A stretch of 64,000 nt of DNA, from positions 26,279,449 through 26,343,448 of the forward strand of contig NC_135553.1 in the NCBI RefSeq assembly GCF_964340395.1, given 5' to 3'. Position numbers and translations under genes: made by a program. The stretch is from Glandiceps talaboti. Taxonomy: Eukaryota; Hemichordata; Enteropneusta; Spengelidae. The notes beneath the pieces are model-generated. The model was not told where the DNA came from, did not search any database, and was given only the letters and a program-made list of their open reading frames with translations. Positions within the stretch are counted from its first letter, which is position 1. Each line of letters begins with the position of its first letter. Shown here piece after piece: positions 52,983 to 62,712 of this stretch.

Positions 52983-55900
52983 TCTTTGTGTCTGTCTGCC
53001 TGACTGTCATTGTCAGTCTCTGTTTTAAAAAAATGTACCAAAGAATTCTACAAGTTTATCATCTGAATATTTTGCTCAAACACTCAATACTCAATGGCTG
53101 GAAGTGTTTTGGGACTTAGGAGTCCATCCATCCTCATAATATCTGTCTGAGTGTCAGTTACAAAACTGAACGTAGCCTTACCGTATTCTCCTCTTGGTTT
53201 CCAGACTACCAGGTATACCTTTAATGGTGTTTCTTCTTCTGATTGTAGCCATAGCTGAGTCACCTGTCATGTTATCATTGTGAACTATACGTTCTACTGC
53301 TAGTTTTGTTCCACTGGAACCTCTACCTCTCTTTATTGACATTGTACTTTTGGTACTTTTACGACGTCTTAACCATTTATTGCTGTTGCTACCACTTACT
53401 GCTGCTAGAGTTGTTCCTGTGTGATGAAAAAAATAAATAGTGCTAAATTATCAGTACTTGCAATAGCATTTTACTTCCTGCTAGAAAGTCAAAATAGAAC
53501 AAGATCTGACATGAAGATTGACTTACTCCCATGCACCTATATTAATGCATGTGAAGTGCATAGAGCAGAAGTTAAGGTGTCAACCATGAAATTGAATATT
53601 CATTATTTTTACAATACACCTAGGGAGTAATATTCAATTTCAGCTACTGAGAATGGAGTTGTAGCACCATTTTGTAAAGGGTTCAAGGTGATGTAATTTT
53701 GGAGGTTTGAATTTAGTGGGACATCATTTTATAGTCTAAGTCAGTTGATTAGTCACCCGTTGTAAGAGTAAATATTCCAAAAAAGACACTATCTTTTGGT
53801 CTTTGCTAGACAACTGACTACCGTAATTCTACAAATTTGGTTATCATTTATTGCAAATTTGCTTGTATTTCTTTTATTAAATTAAAGACAGAACTGCCCT
53901 ATATAAAGAGGATTATGGCTAATCTATGCAAATGCGGGAAATTCAAACTGCTATACAGAGCACTAGCTTCTGGGTCTTGTTTTCAGCATTTTTTCTGTGC
54001 TTCGAGAAACACACAGGTCATGTATCATGTACAAATTGTTTGTGAATGTCGTAGGATGGTAACTTGATACACAAATTAGTTGAAAATCAGTCTGTTTGTT
54101 TCATAGAATGAAAAAACCTCTCCAAATGAGACACATTCCCCTACAAACAGCTGCTTAGATTGTGTGTCATTCAGGATTATTCAAATATGCGGAATTTGCA
54201 TGTGAAAAACCCAGATATAGGGAATGTTTATATTTTTGTGATTACTTGCCAGTGAGTCATCACAAGTTCTCCACCTCCAAACATACAGTCAGTCATATGC
54301 AAAAATGGTCCCAGGCGCCACCAGTTGCGTGTTTAAAGGTGATTCAAAATGCTCACATTCACTATAGCTAATTTGCTAGACGACATGTTTGTGAAACGCA
54401 TTCTGGTTTTAAAACTGCAAACACCTTAAAATGACCTTTTTTTCAGTCAGTTCCCTTCGGATTTACTTCGAGAGTTTTCGGGTATTTCCGGTCCCATCTA
54501 GACCACAGGATTTTATGACGTCATAAGGAGTATGGCGTTAGCACTAAGACTATGACGAGCGTAGTCACTAGGTGAATAAAACTCAACAGCATTGTGAAAA
54601 AATATATTGCTGGTGGTTGTAATAGACATTAGATGCTTTTTAAAAGTTTTAAAACCAGAATGCGTTTCACAAACGTGTCGTCTAGCAAATTAGCTATAGT
54701 GAATGTGAGCATTTTGAATCACCTTTAAATCTGACTGAAATGCTTTATGCCAAGATTTTCTAGTATGTATCTCAAATTGAGGAGGGTAAAATCAGACTTT
54801 TCAGCAAATAAAAAATCTCTTGAAAATGACACTTTTGCACAGTAGATCATCCAACACATATCACCTACCTAACTGTCGACTTGGAAGTAAATCCAACACA
54901 TATCACCTGTCCTACCTACCGGTAACTGTCGACTTGGAAGTAAATCCAACACATATCACCTACCTAACTGTCGACTTGGAAGTAAATCCAACACATATCA
55001 CCTGTCCTACCTAACTGTCGACTTGGAAGTAAATCCAACACATATCACCTACCTAACTGTCGACTTGGAAGTAAATCCAACACATACCACCTACCTAACT
55101 GTCGACTTGGAAGTAAATCCAACACACTGTGTGGATCCCTCAGAGCAGCAGCGACTGCTTCTTCTTCTAAGACATCATCTGGGTCATCTTCATCTGAGTG
55201 ATACGATGCACTGGATGCCATGGAAACTGCTCTCTTGTGTCCATGGTGACCAGGCTGTTGTATGTATGGCTGTCTTTGTTGTAACTCATAGCTTTCCACC
55301 GGGCTTTCCCCTTCTTCCTCAAAGTAAGGATTAACTACATGAGAAGTAGAAAAACAAAAGAATTAGAGAGAAATTCATTTGTCATGTGTGATATGCACAT
55401 CTTGAGAAATCAGATAGTTTTTATAAGGTCTTGTTATAATCACTTGTCAGATTCACTCATTATTTTGAAAATTATTTGTGTCACAACAATGTAATATAAT
55501 TATAATCTATCCTACTGGACTTGCTGTTGTTTTGAATGGCAACAGTTTCACATCCTATGCTGGACACTTCTTCAGGCCGACTGATGATCTGTCGTTATCA
55601 ACTTCATACCTGAATGATTGAGAACATTTATTGATATATTTGTGTCATAATTTGTAATTTGTAAACTGTTCATATGACTATGTTCCCAGAGTGTACAACA
55701 TTAATTATATATTGTATGATATATTTGTATTATAATTATTACTATTATTATTATCATTATGAAGTATGTTCTTCCAGGTTATGGAAATTGTGACATTGTT
55801 ATCACCCACGCTGTGACAACTACATGTCTTGAGATAACTTATATCCATCGTTCTTCATAACAATGTAACTGGTGATATTCTTATTGGTCTGTGTATTAAA

Positions 55901-58900
55901 ACTTTTAACCATTGAGACTTATATACTTGGGATAAGTTTAATCTTTAGTGATAGCTGGTATTACTGTTAATTGAGTGTATAGTTGTGAATGTTATCCAAG
56001 GTGGACATAAACATGTTCATAAATTAAAAACCTTTCTGTAGCCTTGATAAGAAAGGGTTCATTTCCACAGCATTCCCATATCAAATGGCAAGTCACTATA
56101 AATAGTTTGTTGTCCATTTAAGTTCACCAGGAAACCAGAAAGACTTTAAGTGGCTTGAAATGGGTATGGTTTCTGAATAGTAAATTAAGCCACAGGTCAC
56201 TTTCCAAGTAACCTACATTGTCCTGAATAAACCACAGATCACTTTCCAAGTAACCTACATTGTCCTGAATAAACCACAGATCACTTTACAAGTAATCTAC
56301 ATTGTCTTGAAGACCCAACACCATGTGGAATTCTTTGTTTTTATGTCAGCGGCTTGTGAGTATGATGCACAGAGAATTGGCTATTATCATATTATTATAC
56401 AATTATATCATAAAACTTAAAAATTTCTGAAGTTTGCATTTAATCAAATTTGTAGGTACACTAGCTGGTCCTTTTTAATTACATTATAAGAATGATAGAT
56501 TATGGCACGGTAACATCTCTTTGCTAGGGTAACTGTATCTTCAACATTTATTTGACCCAAAACACAATATTATGTTGTTAACTTTTAAATGAAAACATTT
56601 CCAGCTTTACATTTCCAATGGTATATTCCTTGCCCCAACTTGTACTTGTACTGTTGTATAATACTTTTGTTCTGCCCCATATCACCTACTGTCTTGAAGT
56701 GTGGAGCAACACGTGTCCAACATACCTGAATTAAATATTTTTAATTCAAAAAAGAATAGTGCACACCATATAACAGATAGTCACTGGTGTGCTCACTTGG
56801 CACCATTATTTAAGAGGTTGAATATTCATGACATTTTCAAACAGCACAAATTATAGCAAAAGCAAACCATAGGACTGGCCAGTTCACTGTCAAGTATGCA
56901 GGTGCTAAATATTCTGGAATAGCATCCCTAGCAACACTCGCGACATAAATAGCAGGTCATTTCCAAAAAGAGTTCAAAAACTATCTCCAATCAGTGTAAA
57001 CTATTCATACTTCATATTCATAGATTGATTACTGTTTGTCTGTAATTTAAGTAGGTCATTTGTTGTTTCTTTGTGTTTGTGTACTTGTTTGTTTTTTGGT
57101 CCACCTATATATATATATAATGTATTTTGTAAATCCTTTATGATTTTTTTCTATTCTGTCAATATTGCAATACATTCAATTTAATCAGCAGCCCCAGTAA
57201 TTAGTATTTCCTAATCCATAAGATTGTAAAAAAGGATGGACTCGACTAGTTGCAAAGACAACTTTTTTTCGTCTCCCTTTCCCATGTTGAATACTTGATA
57301 CATTGTAGAATTGTTATATATGTATTTCTGGGAATAAAAATTATTATTACCAGACACTATATTCATGGGGTCATCTATGTAACAAATCCTAGACACATCA
57401 CAGCAGCTAGCTGTGACCTAATTTTGTGTGTACATTATTATCCCCTTTAACACAAGAGAGTTGTTGAAGAGTTGACTACTATGTTATACCAGTTACATGT
57501 CAACACAACAGACATTTCCTTATCAACCAAGACATAGAAAAGTATGCAGAAAAACATTGCAGTAGACAGAACACAGCTGATACCAATAAATCACCATTAC
57601 ATGTACATACCACTTACAGCTGTTGGTGGTCATAAGGAGAATGATGACCTCCTGGGGTCACAATTAGTAATCTCAGCATATACCCTTTACAAGTAATATA
57701 TCAACTCATCTCAAGCTCTATAAAATGATATTACAGGGTAATTTAATTGCATTGAAAGACCAATTCTGTGTTTTGCTGTGTAGGACAACTGTTAATTAAT
57801 TCACAAATTCTAAATAGAAGAAATATAAAATATCAACTTTCATGTTGGACAATGTCTAAATAGAGGCGCTAAAAAATGCCAACTCTCTACAATGTAATGA
57901 CTCAAGTCAGACCAAGACACTATGGTAGTACTGACAGTGATGCATTACAAAGAAGGACAAATTCTGTGTTCTGCTGACGAAATGTCTGGTTCTTTGAGTT
58001 CTATAAAAGTGGAATGAAGGATACATGTACTTCTCAGTTTTTGTATATGTTTTGTTTTTTGGTTTGAAACTTGGATACAATTTGACAAACTTACCCAACC
58101 CTCTTACTCCTAAATCCACTTTTAGTCTTTACTTCTCCAAAGACACTTGATTTGACAACTTTGTGCAAGCAATCACATTTTCCTGACTCAGTTGGTTAAA
58201 GATTGTATGCCATTCATTGTTTTACCTAGTATTAATTAGTCTCTCTGAGTCTAAATTTTAGAGGTTTCATCTGTCAAGGGTCTATTTCCTACTACTTATT
58301 TATCACAAATTTCATTTTCTAAATCAATTTTTTTCAACAATTTCAAGGAGTGGTTTTGCCACAACAGGAACAAATAGAAAGCTTTTCTTAAGAACAACAG
58401 GGATGAATAATAACCATATACAGACAAAACAAGTGTCTTCTCAATGCTGAGAAATGACAAAACATTTTATTGCCCTGTAGTCAGTTCATGCATATTGACA
58501 AAACTCAGTTTACCATCAGTCACTGAGTCAGTTCATGCATATTGACAAAACTCAGTTTACCATCACTCACTGAGTCAGTTCATGCATATTGACAAAACTC
58601 AGTTTACCATCAGTCACTGAGTCAGTTCATGCATATTGACAAAACTCAGTTTACCATCAGTCACTGAGTCAGTTCATGCATATTGACAAAACTCAGTTTA
58701 CCATCAGTCACTGAGTCAGTTCATGCATATTGACAAAACTCAGTTTACCATCAAGGAAAACTACGTATGTTTTCTATTATGATATTACCATCAATCAACT
58801 TATTGAATAATTACAGTTTATAATTTAAATACAAATAGCAGTACAAGGTCATTTATTATGGATATGAATAATGAAAATATTATTGAAATGAAAGGAAATT

Positions 58901-59667
58901 GATCTATTTTATCACTACATAATACCAACTGCATATTTTGATGTTCCAAACAAAGTAGTCCATTAGAATTATACTTGTAACAAGCCATACATGTGGCATT
59001 TTGTTTTGATGAATTACATTGTCAGAAAGTACAATGTTTATAAAACCTTGTTCATTTATGACTATTTCAGAAAAATCCAATACTTTGAGATAAACCCGGT
59101 GTTGATGGTTCTCTCAGACACTTATGAAAATTACACACAATTGTCACTTTCTGAGTTCTTTGTACTATGGATAATATGACAATTCTGACATGTTATAACT
59201 AAAATGTCTATCAGCTTGGTAGATCAGCTTGGTAGATCAAATGATTTACTACAAAGGTTACAATGTACAAGTAGTTCAAAGTTTTTAGCATGGAGCTTTT
59301 GATCTGTCTTGGTGGATGATCCTCATCAAAATGACAAATTCCTTATAGTTACAGCTGACCGTTATGACATGTTATTTATAGCAAACACTACATTTATATG
59401 AATGTAACAAAAAGTAAAATTGGGAGGACTTAATCAGTCTTTGTTTTGATGCTACACACCATTACATGCATACCATCCACTGGGACTGAATGTCCTTCAA
59501 AACACAATTCTTACTTTCATGTAATGTTGTTCTATCAGAATGAATCATAGGGGATATTGATAGTATAAATACTGTAGTGTCTACACACATGTCACATGAA
59601 ATAACTGAATGGAAAGTACAAAAGACTTACAGTTATCAAACTTTGGTTTGTTGGTCTTGGAAGCCAT
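29596..59667 (-). CDS. TMC: Transmembrane channel-like (TMC) protein, complete 17-exon CDS
   Basis: Exons in transcript order: 59667-59631, 55334-55095, 53416-53182, 51489-51405, 50801-50544, 49980-49832, 48628-48481, 47837-47682, 42814-42669, 42149-42061, 41542-41436, 39473-39373, 35246-35160, 33778-33703, 31682-31552, 30701-30531, 29896-29596. They total 2517 nt, an unbroken frame of 838 residues with GT-AG at every junction. A TGA lies 48 bases upstream in frame with no ATG between (genomic reading), supporting the start. The N-terminus is cytosolic and charged (acidic EEE/DDPDD, then a basic RRRK stretch). Family-typical segments follow: GVTSYFTFLRW (first membrane helix), YDMPVAYLFTCG, KVFCSWDYNIT and the TMC signature CWETEFGQELYRL (about residues 552-564), then LTWLGMFYSPLL and CGPFRHL. 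TMC proteins are multipass TMEM16-like membrane proteins; some are mechanotransduction channel subunits. The DYNIT and CGPF motifs lean towards the TMC5/TMC7 side, but I do not assign a subtype. Confidence 0.92.
29944..30478. repeat. 58-bp minisatellite, 9 copies (TMC intron 16)
   Basis: The unit holds GTCATGGTGTGAGGGCATGG, GTACATTAGATCTG and TTTTCTAGTGACAAAATGAG. Copies differ by one or two bases. It fills nearly all of the intron between exons 16 and 17 (29897-30530). Confidence 0.95.
31392..31540. repeat. 28-bp minisatellite, about 5 copies, next to the exon 15 donor
   Basis: Unit CATGACTTTGCCAACATTGG plus CCGAGTCT. It ends about 10 bases from the exon 15 donor (GTAAGC, 31551-31546) on the intron side, but does not include the donor. 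Confidence 0.9.
31990..33719. repeat. Minisatellite carrying the TMC exon 14 donor, about 44 copies
   Basis: Units of about 33-46 bp contain ACATGAAGACTTACCCTTTT followed by AACAT and a variable GATAGAGTAGAGTACA part. On the minus strand each gives the exon end TTAAAAGG and a consensus GGGTAAGT donor. I count 44 ACTTACCC copies including the genuine donor at 33702-33697. Two unit families (AACATAGAATAGAG and AACATGATAGAG) alternate, with higher-order blocks repeated, for example around 32220-32560 and 33180-33480. Confidence 0.97.
33703..33778 (-). CDS. TMC: TMC exon 14: membrane helix, donor seeds a 44-copy array
   Basis: Twenty-five whole codons plus one split codon: LGMFYSPLLVIICMLKLIIL then FYVKR, a membrane span closed by a basic residue as in the usual LTW-G-F-SPLL segment. 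The donor is TTAAAAGG|GTAAGT. About 18 bases of the exon end are repeated with the donor in each unit of the 31990-33719 array. The first (exon-proximal) donor is used here because the frame then joins exactly to exon 15 (VSVIANC). Any later donor brings in an in-frame TAA. Confidence 0.85.
34135..34260. repeat. 36-bp minisatellite, left part (about 3.5 copies)
   Basis: Unit ACTAAATGACATTAATGGCA plus GAACATTGGCTACACT. It is interrupted on its right by a LINE fragment and resumes at 34830. Confidence 0.9.
34260..34815 (+). pseudogene. LINE (CR1/L2-type) ORF2 C-terminal fragment
   Basis: Reads NSLVRPHIKYAVQFWNPFYK, then KKIQRRATKLLPDLRNLSY, RLRTLNITTLEERRRRGDLI and, after one in-frame TGA at 34572-34574, GHSLKLVKSTVRLD, RKYFFSQRVISQWNNLPEHI, ending with TGA at 34758-34760. 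This is the classic C-terminal extension of CR1/Jockey-group reverse transcriptases. The TGA occurs where TRGHSLKL usually has Arg, so a CGA-to-TGA change is likely. A CCATGG stem-loop and short ATTAAATCA repeats follow. The fragment is 5'-truncated and sits inside the 36-bp minisatellite. Confidence 0.85.
34830..35065. repeat. 36-bp minisatellite, right part (about 6.5 copies)
   Basis: Same unit as 34135-34260. Because 36 is a multiple of three, it is open on both strands (LATLLNDINGRT and its antisense), which is not evidence of a gene. Confidence 0.92.
35745..39085. repeat. 44-bp minisatellite, about 76 copies (TMC intron 12)
   Basis: Unit TGCAGTGACATAATGATTTA followed by ATATCTTGACATCATTGTATTGGG, 44 bp without length change over 3.3 kb. 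Variants are TGCAGTG/TGTAATG, GATTTA/GATATA, ATTGTA/ATTATA and TATCT/TATTT. The unit contains two related halves, each starting TGACAT. It is the largest array in the window and makes up most of the intron between exons 12 and 13. Confidence 0.97.
39150..39337 (+). mobile_element. Possible retroelement 3' tail ending in (ATT)n
   Basis: The segment ending TTTGTATGTGACAATAAAGT and then about nine TTA units resembles the 3'UTR of non-LTR retrotransposons, with an AATAAA and a simple-repeat end. It lies only about 35 bases from the TMC exon 12 donor. No coding part is recognised. Confidence 0.4.
39373..39473 (-). CDS. TMC: TMC exon 12: TMC signature motif
   Basis: Starts with RCWETEFGQELYRLVIIDF and continues through a hydrophobic span ending VEFLRR. 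CWET--GQELYRL is the hallmark of the TMC domain. The neighbouring intron on the 3' side (39372-35247) holds the 3.3-kb 44-bp array. Confidence 0.92.
39832..39877. repeat. (CAA)n microsatellite
   Basis: About 15 AAC units in the TMC intron upstream of exon 12. Confidence 0.9.
40976..41100. mobile_element. Short inverted-repeat element
   Basis: CGGTTATTACCCAATATCAC and GTGCAGTTTTCG pair with CGGAAACTGCAC and GTGATATCGGGTTATAACC. The hairpin is about 125 bp with arms of about 50 bases and some mismatches. It is intronic in TMC, with no coding potential. Confidence 0.5.
41690..41868. repeat. TG / TCTG / TG microsatellite
   Basis: (TG)n, TCTG units, a mixed stretch, then about 26 TG units, in the TMC intron between exons 10 and 11. 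Open frames on both strands are artefacts. Confidence 0.95.
44440..46768. mobile_element. Possible 2.3-kb inverted-repeat transposon in TMC intron 8
   Basis: TAGCTCCGCTGTTG at the left end is mirrored by GACAGCGGAGCTA at the right end. Base composition inside (45060-46370) is visibly richer in G, C and CpG than the surrounding intron, as expected for a later insertion. The right part contains an ACACCAAATATC-AA-AATTCTGAC block of a kind I take to be dispersed repeat. The longest internal frame (45607-45876) matches no family I know. The inverted ends are only 11-13 bases, so the limits are tentative. Confidence 0.4.
47900..48281. mobile_element. Nearly palindromic foldback element with 9-bp target duplication
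   Basis: TAGACTCTC at the left end and GAGAGTCTA at the right end flank arms of about 180 bases that pair along almost their whole length. The core is CGTGTTATCGCGAAGCTCGG against its complement. It is bounded on both sides by TCATAGTAC (47891-47899 and 48282-48290), a perfect 9-bp duplication. Long inverted repeats with a 9-bp target duplication are characteristic of Mutator-like non-autonomous elements. There is no transposase, and a diverged copy lies at 26315-26644. Confidence 0.8.
50544..50801 (-). CDS. TMC: TMC exon 5: first transmembrane helix region
   Basis: Eighty-six codons, phase 0 at both ends. The cytosolic run WQRFKNSIKDFIYSVNFWGG leads into EGNFGSGVTSYFTFLRWLLI and a hydrophobic stretch (LLILNIPVFLLSFSFITIP) that should be the first membrane span. 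The EG-FG-GV-SYF-FLRWL pattern is diagnostic for TMC proteins. Confidence 0.88.
51056..51165. repeat. TG microsatellite with GATGATG interruptions
   Basis: A GATGATG run and then TG runs, in the TMC intron between exons 4 and 5. Confidence 0.95.
51545..52425. repeat. 35-bp minisatellite, about 25 copies, upstream of TMC exon 4
   Basis: Unit ACCAAAAGTGATGATAGAAC plus AATGCATAATGATAT, with AATAATGC and ATTATACC variants that recur in a regular higher-order order. It starts about 55 bases intron-side of the exon 4 acceptor (51490). The minus strand has no stop in any frame through the array, giving a long open frame (51366-52487) that even joins exon 4. This is a repeat effect. Confidence 0.96.
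52936..52980. repeat. TG microsatellite
   Basis: Pure TG run inside a CT-rich stretch in TMC intron 3. Confidence 0.9.
54332..54729. mobile_element. Foldback element with TTAA at both ends
   Basis: TTTAAAGGTGATTCAAAATG on the left matches CATTTTGAATCACCTTTAAA on the right. Arms of about 85 bases pair closely (GTTTGTGAAACGCATTCTGG with CCAGAATGCGTTTCACAAAC). TTAA at both ends is compatible with a piggyBac-type insertion, though the terminal AGGTG is not the usual CCC/CCY start. The spacer holds a perfect TGACGTCA at 54516-54523. It is in TMC intron 2, about 120 bases beyond the 42-bp donor array. Confidence 0.72.
54850..55124. repeat. 42-bp minisatellite carrying the TMC exon 2 donor, about 7 copies
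   Basis: Unit AACACATATCACCTACCTAA plus CTGTCGACTTGGAAGTAAATCC; two copies carry a GTCCT insertion and one an extra CCGGT. On the minus strand each unit gives LDLLPSRQL and a TTAG|GTAGG donor. The exon-proximal copy is coding. Confidence 0.95.
55095..55334 (-). CDS. TMC: TMC exon 2: acidic cytosolic N-terminus, donor inside a minisatellite
   Basis: Encodes NPYFEEEGESPVESYELQQR, a Gln/His-rich patch, HSDEDDPDDVLEEE and then LDLLPSRQL before a GTAGGT donor. The last 29 or so coding bases are one copy of the 42-bp repeat that fills the start of intron 2. The next donor copy (exon end at 55053) would add exactly 42 nt, 14 codons, with no stop. The copy after that is closed by TGA, so only the first two donors give an open protein. 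I chose the exon-proximal donor because it has the best TTAG|GTAGGT match and needs no repeat inside the protein. Confidence 0.78.
56195..56320. repeat. 42-bp repeat, about 3 copies
   Basis: Unit AACCACAGATCACTTTCCAA plus GTAACCTACATTGTCCTGAATA, in TMC intron 1. Confidence 0.85.
58478..58757. repeat. 47-bp minisatellite, 6 copies
   Basis: Unit GTCAGTTCATGCATATTGAC plus AAAACTCAGTTTACCATCAGTCACTGA, copies nearly identical, in TMC intron 1. Confidence 0.95.
59631..59667 (-). CDS. TMC: TMC exon 1 with start codon
   Basis: ATG at 59667-59665 opens MASKTNKPKFDN and the exon stops one base into the next codon at a GTAAGT donor (59630-59625). The base left over joins TT at the start of exon 2 to make a Phe codon. 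It is separated from exon 2 by a 4.3-kb intron. A non-coding 5' exon further upstream is possible and cannot be seen here. Confidence 0.75.
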
Positions 59668-61550
59668 GTCAGTCACCAGTAGACTACATTGTGGTGAGTA
59701 TAACAGGTCATCTCAATAAATAACATAGCACTGTTTAATGCCAGTATACATACATAACTACATGTAGGAAGGGCTTGTCACAACTCCTCATTTTAATGTG
59801 TCTATTATACTGTCATATTTGCATATGAATAAAGAGTTCAGCAGGGTTGTCTCACCGATGCTGGTAGGTCAATGTCTCTGGGAAGGGAAACAAGTATTTC
59901 TATGTATTCACCCCTTCCTGTATTGCTTCATTATCACAATTTACAGCATACATATGGAAATCAACTTGCAATAAATGCCATGGTAAACTTTAACAGAACT
60001 CAAACAGGTACATATGGGTGTGTGTTAATTGCCAGACTAATACTACATGTATGCTGGAATCAGTGTTCTACTGTACACCCTTTAGTAAAAGATCTTGATT
60101 CTATAGTGTACCATGTCTGTTATTTTTTAGAAAATATTTCATAGTTGTTATAATTTCAATTTTCTGTAAACCTAATAATGGAAGTATTCATTGTAGGATT
60201 AAAACCTATAATAATTATAATGGACCATAGTATAAAATTATTAATTCATAGTGGAGATTGGGTGAAAGCAATAATAACAGTAGTCAAGTCTTGTTGTTTA
60301 TGACTTACTTCCGTTAATTTCATAAAAGTAGCTACTTATCAGCTAGATAATTACCATATTAATAGTTTACAAACTGGAGCATGATAAAAATTCAATTATG
60401 TTCATGAATCTAGAAATTACTGAGTGATAAATTATTCCTTCTTTATAAAAACGACATAATCTGACGATAATTTATGAACAATCGTATCAGACTGTCACAT
60501 CATGTTTGACTAGACTTACTAAAGACTTTAAGGTATTGTTCCTGATACTGATTGGTACATAGTAAATCAGAAATATAGTATATGTTTGTATACTAGTACC
60601 TGAAAATGGCAAAGGAGTGTATTCATAGCTGACTGTAGTCATATCAACAGTTTGACATCTTACAAAACACCATACATGTATAGATACTAGTATTTATGAA
60701 ATGTCTTGTTTACAGTGATTCCAAACAACAGCCTTTGAACTCTGTTCTGTCATGTCATGCTTGAATGGATATCCTCACAGTGGATGAATAGTGTGTCAAT
60801 GAGTCAATTTACAGTCATAAATCACATACTTTGGAGGTGTGGTCAAACCATTCAATATTTTCATTAAACTTGCAACTGTTAACTTATACAAAGATATTTT
60901 ATTGTGTATTTTAATAATATAATCAATAAATGTTTTCAAAATATGCCTAAAAATGTTGTCAAAACTGCCATCATACAATATGCACCCATCTAACCAATGG
61001 AAAATGTTAGTCATAATAATTGTGTGAATGGCACTGATGAACACCTGACTTGTACAGATGTCATAAAATTTCTTATTTATTTACATTTATTACGTGTATT
61101 ATCTAGAAAGCCATGATATTTTGTTTGTTATACCACATGAAGAACCATTTACATTATTCTACTCTGAAACATGTTAAATAAATTATCACGTAGGTACTGG
61201 CAAAGTTCTGACTTTGCACACTATAATATCATGGCCTCTATTGAAAGTTACAACTACTTGAAAATAAGTATGTACAATGTGTTGACTGGAGTTCAAAAAC
61301 TATGTTTTAATTTGTAAGTCAACTTAAATTGATATACTATGTCATGTCTGATATTGCAATTTTTTCTTTTCAACAGGAAATATGAAATCACAACAATTTA
61401 AGGTTTGTCCTTACTGAAGGCATTCACTTTACATCTGATATTGAGTACGTATACTTTTATCCTGCTATTCAATTTACATATGTAACTACTAGTATCAGTA
61501 TTCTTAACAATTTACTAAGGATTGATGGTGATGATATAGCTACATCTGTT
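59668..61550. other. Upstream flank of TMC; no further gene seen
   Basis: AT-rich sequence 5' of the TMC start codon. The promoter and any non-coding first exon should lie here or beyond, but I see no TATA box or CpG cluster I would call. Short open frames (for example 59872-60144) show no family pattern. Confidence 0.4.
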
Positions 61551-61556
61551 TATACT

Positions 61557-61860
61557 AAATTCAATTCAATTCAATTCAATTCAAAACTTTATTGTCTGCA
61601 TATAAAAACACAGAAAATTGTCTTCAGGCTCGTCAGCAAATGTTACAAAAATACACATAATTCACAGCAATGAAAACAGAAATAGTATATTTACATAATG
61701 ACATAAACGTTCACTTGAAGCTGTCACATTGTGTTCAAAATGGCCACTGCTGATGGTAAGAATGATTTTTTAAACAAGTTCTTTTTTGAAAATGGAACCC
61801 TGTAACGACGTCCAGAGAGAAGCTTCTGGAAGTGAGTATGTAATGGATGTGTCCGGTCAT
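61557..61860 (-). pseudogene. LINE 3' fragment: ORF2 end, 3'UTR and (TTGAA)n tail
   Basis: On the minus strand 61858-61724 reads DRTHPLHTHFQKLLSGRRYR, VPFSKKNLFKKSFLPSAV, AILNTM and TGA. HPLH---- LPSGRRYR-P------F--SF-PSA---LN is the usual end of CR1/L2-group ORF2 proteins. A 160-base 3'UTR with ACAATAAAG follows and ends in five TTGAA units (61583-61557). The fragment is 5'-truncated. Confidence 0.8.
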
Positions 61861-61879
61861 TAACTCAACTTTGCAATTC

Positions 61880-62245
61880 AGATCAATCTGTTTCAGATAT
61901 GTCTATATTTCAAGACTTTATAAGGTTTCTGGTTGTGAAAATCAGTGAGATTGAAGGAGGGGGAAATTACGCTGGAACCCAATGGGAATGAATAAATTAT
62001 TTACATCTTTCCCTACCATCTAACTATGCTTATTCTACCTTTCAGGGAGAATATTTTGGTTCTTTTTGGTGTGCATGATTCTTAGATCTTTCTATGCATT
62101 ATTTAATACCATGTAATTAAACATGTGGTGTATCGTTCTATTTTGGCATACAGGTATATGTTAGGTACTTCATATATCTTACCTTATAGCCTTTTGTGAA
62201 AGGATGTTATATCAAAATGTTAAGGATTATACTTCTTGATAAGGA
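61880..62245 (+). pseudogene. Second Penelope-like fragment (3' end only)
   Basis: TTCAAGACTTTATAAGGTTT and CTGGTTGTGAAAAT, followed by GAGATTGAAGGAGG, a short deletion and CGCTGGAACCCAATGG, align with 24030-24125 of the first Penelope-like remnant (TTCAGGATTTTGTAAGGTTT and TCTGGCGATGAGAAA). The coding frame is lost. Confidence 0.55.
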
Positions 62246-62666
62246 CTTTAATACTTGTTACTTTTGCACTCATATATATATTCCACATCTGGCTATCAGC
62301 AAATTAATTTGATCACTGAGGGCGCTATTCAGAGTACATTTTATGAATGGGTTCAGTCCCATATTCTGATTCTCAAACATTCCATGATGATATATAACGT
62401 AGATCATATTCTTGACTATTTTGCAAACAAATGTGCATTTTTGTAGTTTTTGATGATTTGGGAACCCATTCAAATAGTTTCCTTGCATTTTGTAGATTCA
62501 TTCGTGGACTGCAATGTGTTAATCCATGATAGCACTTGGGTATAAATACTTTACCCTTTATCTTCTTTCTACTGGGGGTGTGGATGGAGGTGGGATGGAT
62601 GGGAGAGGGTATTTGTTTGCACACAAAAAAACTACAAGTCGGAAAAAAGATGATTAATTCTGTCGT

Positions 62667-62684
62667 CCCCCCCCCCCCCCCCCC
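62667..62684. repeat. Poly-C tract (18 C)
   Basis: A C run immediately before the inverted-repeat element at 62713. Confidence 0.85.
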
Positions 62685-62712
62685 ACACCAACTTGTACAT
62701 TTTTGGAGGTAT

